DNA of 7,449 nucleotides, taken from the NCBI GenBank assembly GCA_937969125.1, contig CALBVA010000049.1:1-7449 (forward strand), written 5' to 3'. Position numbers and translations under genes: made by a program. A model generated the notes under the pieces. The model did no database searches. It was not told the origin of the DNA and saw only the letters and a list, made by a program, of their open reading frames with translations. Of this stretch, positions 1-5,515 are shown piece after piece (the first letter of the stretch is position 1; the number at the start of each line of letters is the position of its first letter). This stretch comes from an uncultured Verrucomicrobiales bacterium (GTDB lineage: Bacteria > Verrucomicrobiota > Verrucomicrobiia > Verrucomicrobiales > Akkermansiaceae).

Positions 1-959
1 TGGGACAGGTGGCGGGGGAAGCCGATCAGATCGCCGCACAGCACATCGGGAAAGGCAGCCAGCTCTCCTCTCTTGAGATGTCCATGGACCTCATGCAGAC
101 CGTCGGTCAGTGCGATAATGGCTACGCCTGCGTTTACCAAAACAACCTCTCCTGGTCCTCTCCCACCACTCCGCTTCCGGCGGAAGCCCACCCGCGTCTC
201 ATCTTCGAAAGTCTCGTTGGTGATGGCGGCACCGCCAGTGAACGCCGCACCGCTCTGAAGAAAAAAGCCAGCCTCCTCGACTTCGTCTCCAGCGACCTCC
301 AATCGCTCAAACGGGACCTCGGTAAAGCCGACCGCTCAAAGATCGATGACTACCTCACCTCCGTCCGCGAGATTGAACGCCGTATCCAGGCCGCCGAGTC
401 CGCCACCCGCGATGATGCCCTCCCGGATCTCGACCGCCCCACCGGGGTTCCTGCCTCCTACCGCGAACACGCCCGCCTCATGTTCGAGCTTCAGATGCTT
501 GCCTTTCAGGGAGACATCACCCGCGTCAGCACCTTCCAGCTCGCGCGCGAAACCAGTAACCGCGTTTACCATGAAGCCGGCATCAGAGATCCCCACCATC
601 CGCTCAGCCACCATGGTAATGACCCCGGCAAGATCGAGCGCATGTCGAAGATCAATGCCTTTCACGTCTCCCTCTTCGCTGAGTTCCTGGAGAAAATGAA
701 AGCCACCTCCGATGGTGAAGGCACCCTGCTGGATCACTCCCTCATCATGTATGGCAGCGGCATGGGAAACCCCAACGTCCACGACCACCAAAACCTCCCC
801 GTCATCGTCGCCGGTGGCGCCGCCGGAGCGATGAAAGGCGGCCGCCACATCCGCTTTGACGAACCCACCCCACTCGCCAATCTCCACCTCACCCTCCTCG
901 ATAAAGCGGGAGTGAAGATCGAGAAATTCGGCGACAGCAACGGCAAAATCTCCATCTGA
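1..959 (+). CDS. DUF1552 domain-containing protein, C-terminal 318 residues (5' end outside window)
   Basis: The reading frame is already open at base 3 and no start is visible, so the N-terminus (probably with an export signal) lies upstream. Family members are around 450 residues, so roughly two thirds is present. Recognisable DUF1552 signatures are an LSSLEM stretch, a CDNGYACVYQNNLSW segment, SPTTPLPAEAHPRLIFE, then a helical stretch (KKKASLLDFV, REIERRIQ), a His-rich DPHHPLSHHGND motif, and the C-terminal LIMYGSGMGNPNVHDHQNLP block. The tail resembles the end of DUF1501/alkaline-phosphatase-like proteins, and the histidines and aspartates could be metal ligands; that is inference. The biochemical role of DUF1552 is not established. 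These proteins are typical of Planctomycetes, Verrucomicrobia and Acidobacteria, often near DUF1592/DUF1588 haem-type proteins. The gene ends two bases before the ankyrin gene, so co-transcription and coupled translation are likely. Confidence 0.92.
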   Translation, partial: GQVAGEADQIAAQHIGKGSQLSSLEMSMDLMQTVGQCDNGYACVYQNNLSWSSPTTPLPAEAHPRLIFESLVGDGGTASERRTALKKKASLLDFVSSDLQSLKRDLGKADRSKIDDYLTSVREIERRIQAAESATRDDALPDLDRPTGVPASYREHARLMFELQMLAFQGDITRVSTFQLARETSNRVYHEAGIRDPHHPLSHHGNDPGKIERMSKINAFHVSLFAEFLEKMKATSDGEGTLLDHSLIMYGSGMGNPNVHDHQNLPVIVAGGAAGAMKGGRHIRFDEPTPLANLHLTLLDKAGVKIEKFGDSNGKISI

Positions 960-961
960 AG

Positions 962-2314
962 ATGCCCCGTCCACACCAGATCTTCCTCACCGTCGCCGGG
1001 TCACTTCTTCTCAATTTCCTCCTCTCCGCGAGTCCACTTATCCAGGCGGCTCATGATGACGACCTCGCCAAGGTCACTTCGCTCATCGCCTCCGGCACCA
1101 AGGTCAACACGCCAAATCACTATGGCGTCACCGCCCTCTCGCTGGCCTGCCAAAATGGCAACCTCGCCATGGTCCAGGCCCTCCTCACCGCCGGAGCTGA
1201 CGCCAATTCCGCCCGCCCCGGAAACGAAACCGTCCTCCACACCGCGGCCCGCACCGGCTCGCTGCCCATCGTAGAAAAACTCGTCAGCCTCGGCGCGAAG
1301 ACCGATGCCCGCGAGCACCATGGCCAAACTCCGCTCATGTGGGCCGCTGCCGAAGGACATCATGAAGTGGTCGCCTTCCTCATCGGGAAAAAGGCCGATT
1401 TCCAATCGCCCCTTCACTCTGGCTTCACCCCACTTCTCTTTGCCGTTCGTCAGGGTCACCTTGAAACCACAAAACTCCTTCTCGACCATCACGCGAAGAT
1501 CAATAAACCCGCCAAACCAAAACGCTCCGGTGGGAAAAATCTCCGCACCGGTACGACGCCTCTCGTACTTGCAATTGAAAACGGTCACTTCGACCTCGCC
1601 GCAGAACTCTTAGATCGCGGGGCCGATCCTAATGACCAACGATCCGGCTTCGCCCCGCTACACGTCCTCAGCTGGGTCCGCAAATCGGTCAAGGGTGATG
1701 GGGACGATGGCCTCCCACCACCGGCTCGCTCCGGCAAGCTCACTAGCCTGGACATCGCGAAACTCCTCGTGAAGCACGGGGCCGATCCCAATCTCCGCCT
1801 GGAGAAGGGACGAGGTGGCACCGCTCGCGTCGACCGGAAGGGTGCCACCCCCTTTCTCCTCGCCGCGCAAACTGCCGACCTTCCTTTTCTTAAAGTTCTC
1901 GTCGAGCTGGGAGCTGATCCTACCCTCACCAATCGCCGGGGCACCACTCCTCTCCTCGCCGCCGCCGGGATGGGCGTCACCGCCCCGGGTGAAGAAGCCG
2001 CCGATCTCCCCTCCGCTTTGGAAGTCGTGAAATGGCTCGTCAAAAACGGAGCCGACCTCAATGCCATCGACCAAGGAGGTGAAACGGTGATGCACGCCGC
2101 TGCTTATAAAAGCGCGCCAAAGATGATGCAGCTGCTCGATGAGCTCGGCGCAGACATCGCGATCTGGAACCAGAAAAACAAATCCGGCTGGACCCCGCTC
2201 CGCATCACCCGTGGCTACCGTCCCGGAAACTTCCGTCCTATCGAAACCTCCGAGCGCGCTCTCATCGCCCTCATGAAAAAGCACGGCGCGGAGATCCCGC
2301 CCACGCCGAATTAA
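962..2314 (+). CDS. Secreted ankyrin-repeat protein
   Basis: This 450-residue protein starts with a signal peptide: basic MPRPH, a hydrophobic core at about residues 8-23, and a probable cut after SPLIQA at about residue 29. The rest is a solenoid of about ten ankyrin repeats, seen as recurring G-x-TPL-x-x-A, GH-x-x-V/L and LL-x-x-GAD-x-N patterns. Two loops interrupt it: a basic one near residues 180-190 (KPAKPKRSGGKN) and a longer one near 238-258 (KSVKGDGDDGLPPPARSGK). It ends in a GYRPGNFRP segment and PPTPN. Such proteins are binding scaffolds, here in the periplasm or outside the cell. The ATG lies two bases after the DUF1552 stop with no separate Shine-Dalgarno, implying translational coupling. 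A natural hypothesis, from position alone, is that it binds or chaperones the DUF1552 protein. The stop TAA lies in a TTAA palindrome that also supplies the stop of the opposing gene. Confidence 0.95.
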   Translation: MPRPHQIFLTVAGSLLLNFLLSASPLIQAAHDDDLAKVTSLIASGTKVNTPNHYGVTALSLACQNGNLAMVQALLTAGADANSARPGNETVLHTAARTGSLPIVEKLVSLGAKTDAREHHGQTPLMWAAAEGHHEVVAFLIGKKADFQSPLHSGFTPLLFAVRQGHLETTKLLLDHHAKINKPAKPKRSGGKNLRTGTTPLVLAIENGHFDLAAELLDRGADPNDQRSGFAPLHVLSWVRKSVKGDGDDGLPPPARSGKLTSLDIAKLLVKHGADPNLRLEKGRGGTARVDRKGATPFLLAAQTADLPFLKVLVELGADPTLTNRRGTTPLLAAAGMGVTAPGEEAADLPSALEVVKWLVKNGADLNAIDQGGETVMHAAAYKSAPKMMQLLDELGADIAIWNQKNKSGWTPLRITRGYRPGNFRPIETSERALIALMKKHGAEIPPTPN

Positions 2315-3435
2315 CGGGGCGGAGGATCGTATTTGCCAAGCCAGCTTGGAATTTCCCGAACCTTGGCGTGGCAGATAGAATCCGCCACGTCTGGCTCGTC
2401 ATTGAAGAAATACCGCCCTTGCTGGCTGGCCGGCGTCTCGTGATCCACCTCCCAGTAAACATGCTTACCGATGTCGGAGATCTGCGGGATTGGAGAATCG
2501 AGCGCGGTTTCGAGCGCAGCCTCGGCTTCAGCTTTCGCCTCCTTCTGAATTTCCTTCACCCCTGCTTCATCAAGAATCCCTTCCTGGCTTAACTGTGCTT
2601 TCCAATGAGCCAGCGGATCGCGGTGCTTCTTGTGATACTCGATCTCCTCCGGGGTCCGGTATTTCTTGTTATTCGCATCCGCGATTGAAAAGCCGTAGTA
2701 GCGATAAGTCTGCACTTCCAGCACTGTCGGTCGCGAGGTCTTCAAGGCCCGCTCCCGGGCGATCTGTAATTTCTCTAACAGCTGATCCATCTTCCAGCCT
2801 TCGACGAGATCCCACTCAATATCATAGGCCTCCGCCCGCTGTGCGAGGTAATCCTTGAAAGCCGATGACCGCCTCACCGAGGTGCCCATAGCGTAGCCGT
2901 TGTTCTCCACGAGAAAGACCGTCGGGATGTCGAAGAGCCCGGCGAGGTTCAGCGTTTCATGAAAGACGCCTTGATTCATCGCGCCATCGCCGAGGTAGCA
3001 AAAGACCACCCCTTCCTTCTCCTGATATTTCAGGGCAAAGCTCAGCCCCAGGGCCACCGGAGTCTGCGCCGCTGCGATGGGATAGCATCCCCAATGCCGG
3101 TTCGCGGGACTGAAGAGCGAGAACATCCCGCCCTTCCCCTGCGAGCATCCTGTCACCGTACCGCAGAGCTCTGCCATGATGGACTCCATGCTCATTCCAC
3201 TGGCCAATGCCGACCCTAATCCCCGACATCCGGAGATGGTGTGATCATCCGGACCCATTAGCGAACGGACTGCGACCGGGAGGGCTTCCTGGCCAATTGT
3301 GAGAATAAGCCAGCCACCCATATAACAATTGTTGTATGTCTTCACACATTTCTGTTCAAAGCAGCGCACACGCACCATCTCACGATAGAGGTGAATTTTT
3401 TCTTGGGCAGTCATTGGCAGTGGCATTGTCTTCAC
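2311..3435 (-). CDS. Divergent thiamine-diphosphate-dependent dehydrogenase E1-alpha-like subunit (pdhA-like)
   Basis: This 374-residue protein matches E1-alpha subunits of pyruvate/branched-chain/acetoin dehydrogenases, which with E1-beta decarboxylate 2-oxo acids in the cytoplasm. Visible landmarks are IGQEA (47-51), GCSQGKGG (96-103), the ThDP/Mg motif GDGAMNQG (149-156) through ENN (177-179), GYAMGTS (180-186) and QTYRYYGFS (242-250). By alignment to human PDHA1 the pyrophosphate arginine (R71), D150, N179 and Y181 are kept. Active-site histidines are not: I44 replaces His63, L73 replaces His92, S106 replaces the His of GKGGSMH, F249 replaces His263, and C70 replaces Tyr89. I checked codons for I44, C70, L73 and F249. 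About 40 residues at the C-terminus (335-374) extend past the usual end. The start is GTG inside the gdhA stop (GTGA overlap); ATG codons at residues 4 and 8 are alternatives. No E1-beta or E2 gene is in view. Family membership is secure; activity and substrate are not. Confidence 0.9.
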   Translation of the reverse strand: MKTMPLPMTAQEKIHLYREMVRVRCFEQKCVKTYNNCYMGGWLILTIGQEALPVAVRSLMGPDDHTISGCRGLGSALASGMSMESIMAELCGTVTGCSQGKGGMFSLFSPANRHWGCYPIAAAQTPVALGLSFALKYQEKEGVVFCYLGDGAMNQGVFHETLNLAGLFDIPTVFLVENNGYAMGTSVRRSSAFKDYLAQRAEAYDIEWDLVEGWKMDQLLEKLQIARERALKTSRPTVLEVQTYRYYGFSIADANNKKYRTPEEIEYHKKHRDPLAHWKAQLSQEGILDEAGVKEIQKEAKAEAEAALETALDSPIPQISDIGKHVYWEVDHETPASQQGRYFFNDEPDVADSICHAKVREIPSWLGKYDPPPR

Positions 3436-4694
3436 GGAAAGAGCCCGCGGGTTTGCTTCACCTTCGCGACCGTCTCCACGCCGGTGGCGAGGGCTCCGAG
3501 TCGGTGGTCACACTTCCGTTCGCCACAGAAGAGGAGGAGATTCTCAAAGGCTTCGTTCAGTTTAGTCTCCAGCTTCGAAAGAACCTCTTGCTTCGTCCAA
3601 CTGAAGCGCTGGAGATTTTGCACCCACTCGAAGTAACTCACGGTGACGCCACCGGCATTACAGAGGACATCGGGGATGAGGAAGATATCGCCCCGCTCTT
3701 CCATGATCGCGTCCGCCTCCGGAGTGGTGGGACCATTGGCCCCCTCCGCTAGGACCTTGCACTTCAGTTTCGGCGCGATTTCCGCCGTGATGACCCGCTC
3801 CAGCGCAGCAGGCACGAGAACGTCGCACTCCTGCAGGAGCATCTCATCGGGGTCGATTTCCTCGCCGCCCGGGAAACCTTTCACCCCGCCGTGCTCTGCG
3901 ACGTAAGCGCGGAGGGCGAGCGCATCGAGGCCCTCAAGATTCCAAACCGCGCCGGTGACATCAGAGACGCCGCGCACCTTCATTCCGTAGCTGGACATAG
4001 TCTCGACGGCATAGGAGCCGACGTTTCCGAAGCCTTGCACGATGGCGCTCGCGCCGATCACCGGGACGCTGAGCTTATTCAGAGCACGGGTCGCGAGAAA
4101 GGCCACGCCGTGCCCGGTTGCCTGGGTCCGTCCTTCGCTTCCCTGCAATTCCACCGGCTTTCCGGTGATGATCTCCGGGACAAAGCGGCCCTCCCGTGTG
4201 GAGTAGGTATCGAGAATCCAGGCCATGTGCTGCGCGGTCGTGCCGACATCCGGCGCCATGACATCGATCTCCGGCCCGATGAAGGGACAGATTTCCTGAG
4301 CGAATCGCCGGGTCAATCTCTCCTGCTCGCCCATGCTCATTTCACGAGGATTACAGGTGATGCCGCCCTTGCCGCCACCGTAAGGCAGGCCCATTAAGGC
4401 GCACTTCCAGTTCATCCACATCGCGAGCGCCGCGACCTCACCGACGTTCACCTTCGGGTGGAATCGTAATCCGCCCTTCACCGGGCCGCGTGAAAGGTGG
4501 TGCTGCACCCGGTATCCGAAAAAGACCTCGGTGCGGCCGTCATCCATCGTCACCGGCAGGCTCACCGTGATGAGCCGCTTCGGCCATTTGCAGCGCTCCC
4601 GCACCCGCTGCGAAAGCTCTAGAAAATCCGCCACTCGATCAAACTGCTCCGCCGCCATCCCGAAAACGGGATCCTTCAATAATTCCTCTTTCAT
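3432..4694 (-). CDS. gdhA: Glutamate dehydrogenase (Glu/Leu/Phe/Val dehydrogenase family)
   Basis: This 420-residue protein has the normal length for hexameric bacterial glutamate dehydrogenase, which interconverts glutamate and 2-oxoglutarate plus ammonium with NAD(P). The substrate domain shows GPVKGGLRFHP (70-80), WKCALMGLPYGGGKGG with substrate lysine K97 and catalytic lysine K109, and the catalytic aspartate D149 in APDVGT. The Rossmann domain has GFGNVG (221-226), with an acidic residue (D245 in GVSDVTG) after the second strand, which fits NAD use but does not prove it. The C-terminal part has LAEGANGPTTPEAD and CNAGGVTVSYFEWVQN. A leucine/phenylalanine-specific enzyme is less likely because the length and motifs fit glutamate dehydrogenase. 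No Shine-Dalgarno precedes the ATG; the leader is instead pyrimidine-rich. It is the first gene of a two-gene operon with the E1-alpha-like gene. Confidence 0.95.
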   Translation of the reverse strand: MKEELLKDPVFGMAAEQFDRVADFLELSQRVRERCKWPKRLITVSLPVTMDDGRTEVFFGYRVQHHLSRGPVKGGLRFHPKVNVGEVAALAMWMNWKCALMGLPYGGGKGGITCNPREMSMGEQERLTRRFAQEICPFIGPEIDVMAPDVGTTAQHMAWILDTYSTREGRFVPEIITGKPVELQGSEGRTQATGHGVAFLATRALNKLSVPVIGASAIVQGFGNVGSYAVETMSSYGMKVRGVSDVTGAVWNLEGLDALALRAYVAEHGGVKGFPGGEEIDPDEMLLQECDVLVPAALERVITAEIAPKLKCKVLAEGANGPTTPEADAIMEERGDIFLIPDVLCNAGGVTVSYFEWVQNLQRFSWTKQEVLSKLETKLNEAFENLLLFCGERKCDHRLGALATGVETVAKVKQTRGLFP

Positions 4695-4707
4695 ACTTTG
4701 ATGACGC

Positions 4708-4728
4708 TAAAGGAGGAGAGGAGGAAAT
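4708..4728. repeat. Purine mirror repeat / anti-SD-like gdhA leader
   Basis: The core AAAGGAGGAGAGGAGGAAA (4709-4727) reads the same backwards on one strand, and the flanking T on each side extends the mirror to 21 bases. It is a polypurine tract on the + strand and therefore a pyrimidine tract in the gdhA mRNA leader, ending 13 bases before the ATG. There the mRNA carries CCUCCUUU, like the 3' end of 16S rRNA (anti-Shine-Dalgarno) rather than a Shine-Dalgarno. GAGGAAATT (4721-4729) can also pair, with one bulge, with AATTCCTC (4681-4688) in the first gdhA codons, giving a hairpin that would enclose the start codon. Confidence 0.7.
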
Positions 4729-4752
4729 TGGAGGGAAAAAGACGGGGTAGAG

Positions 4753-4769
4753 TCGCTAGTGATTAGCGA
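4753..4769. promoter_or_regulatory. Inverted repeat upstream of gdhA (operator candidate)
   Basis: TCGCTA-GTGAT-TAGCGA is a perfect six-base dyad around a five-base spacer, centred about 67 bases upstream of the gdhA ATG. The position suits an operator for a dimeric regulator of the gdhA operon. No clear -35/-10 pair was found, so the promoter cannot be placed. Confidence 0.4.
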
Positions 4770-4828
4770 AACACCCTGAGCGCGGTCATCCGTGAGAGCT
4801 TCAATGTCGAAGGTCCAATTTTGCGGAG

Positions 4829-4843
4829 CCGTTCCAAGAACGG
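4829..4843 (+). terminator. Short hairpin with T-rich tail on + strand (doubtful terminator)
   Basis: CCGTTC-CAA-GAACGG forms a perfect six-base stem with a three-base loop and is followed on the + strand by TCTTTTA. It resembles a weak intrinsic terminator, but no + strand gene lies upstream for over 2.5 kb. It could instead be a protein-binding dyad in the gdhA upstream region. Confidence 0.25.
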
Positions 4844-4920
4844 TCTTTTAGTGGCGGTAACCGTCTCCGATCCAGCCGACTGAGCTGGCAAATTTCGGCA
4901 TCTCATCGAGATCGTCTCAA

Positions 4921-4948
4921 AAGATGCGGGAAGCCCGCAAACATCTTA
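4921..4948 (-). terminator. Intrinsic terminator of the 37-residue membrane protein gene
   Basis: Read on the minus strand, a GCGGG-CTT-CCCGC stem-loop, with outer AAGAT/ATCTT pairing across a small bulge, runs straight into ATCTTTTG. The hairpin begins at the stop codon of the small membrane protein gene and has the right polarity for it. This supports both the strand and the reality of that gene. Confidence 0.7.
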
Positions 4949-5059
4949 GCCGATCATCCCCATCATCTTCACGACCTTGAAGGTGTAGATGACAAAGAAG
5001 ATGGTGAGAGCGACGACGAAGAGCTTTGCTCCGAGTTCGATGTGGCTGCGGGTGAGCAT
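4946..5059 (-). CDS. Small single-span membrane protein, 37 residues
   Basis: I do not recognise the family. From the ATG at 5059 it reads MLTRSHIELGAKLF, then a hydrophobic span at about residues 13-25 (FVVALTIFFVIYTF region), then a short basic end KVVKMMGMIG. This is one membrane helix with short polar flanks, probably in the inner membrane. The frame stays open upstream to a TTG at 5158, but that 33-residue extension (HCEEAHQLLPTS, PPRHRPA) is proline/histidine-rich and unlike the rest, so the internal ATG is preferred. No Shine-Dalgarno is visible, as with the other genes here. A terminator hairpin starts at its stop codon. It is a lone gene, divergent from the PEP-CTERM gene and upstream of gdhA in the same orientation. 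Small size means chance cannot be excluded, but a clean membrane helix plus terminator argues for a real gene. Confidence 0.6.
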   Translation of the reverse strand: MLTRSHIELGAKLFVVALTIFFVIYTFKVVKMMGMIG

Positions 5060-5279
5060 GGCGGGACGATGCCGAGGGGGAGTGGGAAGGTCAAGAAATT
5101 CGGAGGAGGTAGGAAGAAGCTGATGGGCCTCCTCGCAGTGGGGCGGTCGACCGGGCAAAGCTAAGAGCCAAGCGCTAAACTTCTTTTAAGGATTACTCTT
5201 TGGTTACGAAGTTGCTCAGCTTCCTTGCGTTGGTGTTTCGTTAGTTGGATGAAAAGGGAAGATCATTCCCAAGTGAGGG

Positions 5280-5326
5280 TCGCGAATGCGGTGAAGAACT
5301 TCGCGATCCTGCGGCGCATTGCGCAG
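5280..5326. repeat. Stacked inverted repeats, possible structured RNA
   Basis: TCGCGAA (5280-5286) pairs with TTCGCGA (5300-5306), and CTGCG (5309-5313) pairs with CGCAG (5322-5326), giving two neighbouring hairpins. An alternative fold pairs AATGCG (5285-5290) with CGCATT (5315-5320) and would exclude the first. Neither is followed by a T-run, so terminator function is unlikely. Confidence 0.4.
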
Positions 5327-5410
5327 AACTCTTGAAATGAATCAGATGCGAGCGGTGGCCGAAGAAAATTATCGCAACCATCTCATCTCCATAGCTGGAT
5401 GACCCTGCCT

Positions 5411-5487
5411 GGTGTTACACCTCCAATTTAGTTCTAGCCTAATCGAAATCGCCTAATTAGGCTCGGTGAATCTAGTCACACAACTAG
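5411..5487 (+). promoter_or_regulatory. Dyad cluster upstream of the PEP-CTERM gene
   Basis: Four dyads are packed in 77 bases ending 28 bases before the start codon. They are GGTGT-T-ACACC (5411-5421); AGCCTAAT (5436-5443) with ATTAGGCT (5456-5463); the 12-base palindrome GCCTAATTAGGC (5451-5462), whose GCCTAAT half also occurs as a direct repeat 14 bases earlier; and CTAGT-CACACA-ACTAG (5472-5487). The density suggests an operator region, though no regulator can be named. A sigma-54 element, seen at some exosortase-linked genes, was looked for and not found. Confidence 0.45.
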
Positions 5488-5515
5488 GTAGCATACATCA
5501 TCAAAAACAGAACTC

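Larger units (their letters stand above)
5060..5515. other. Non-coding interval between divergent genes
   Basis: No convincing gene, tRNA or rRNA was found in these 456 bases. The left third probably holds the promoter of the small membrane protein gene, though no clear promoter boxes were seen. The middle holds several short hairpins (GGGAA-GATCA-TTCCC at 5256-5270 and the stack at 5280-5326). The right part holds the dyad cluster in front of the PEP-CTERM gene. Confidence 0.7.

Noticed and set aside
336..974. Long minus-strand open frame (212 codons) opposite the DUF1552 gene
   Set aside because: It lies antisense to a clearly recognised protein, has low-complexity Gly/Val/Ala/Asp composition, and arises from codon bias on the coding strand.
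1585..2284. Minus-strand open frames of 160 and 208 codons opposite the ankyrin gene
   Set aside because: They mirror the ankyrin codons, show no family resemblance, and conflict with the well-supported sense gene.
3336..4397. Plus-strand open frames of 138 and 168 codons opposite gdhA
   Set aside because: They are antisense to glutamate dehydrogenase, whose motifs are complete.
4711..4766. AGGAGG on the + strand as a ribosome site for a tiny TTG-start frame
   Set aside because: The frame is only 12 codons, starts with TTG and ends in the dyad. The purine tract is better read as the complement of the gdhA leader.
5060..5158. N-terminal extension of the small membrane protein to a TTG start at 5158
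   Set aside because: The added 33 residues are Pro/His-rich with no signal-like or domain character, and an ATG directly precedes the hydrophobic helix.
5380..5515. Sigma-54 or sigma-70 promoter for the PEP-CTERM gene
   Set aside because: GG and GC pairs with the right spacing for -24/-12 were not found, and no -35/-10 pair with 16-18 base spacing stands out.
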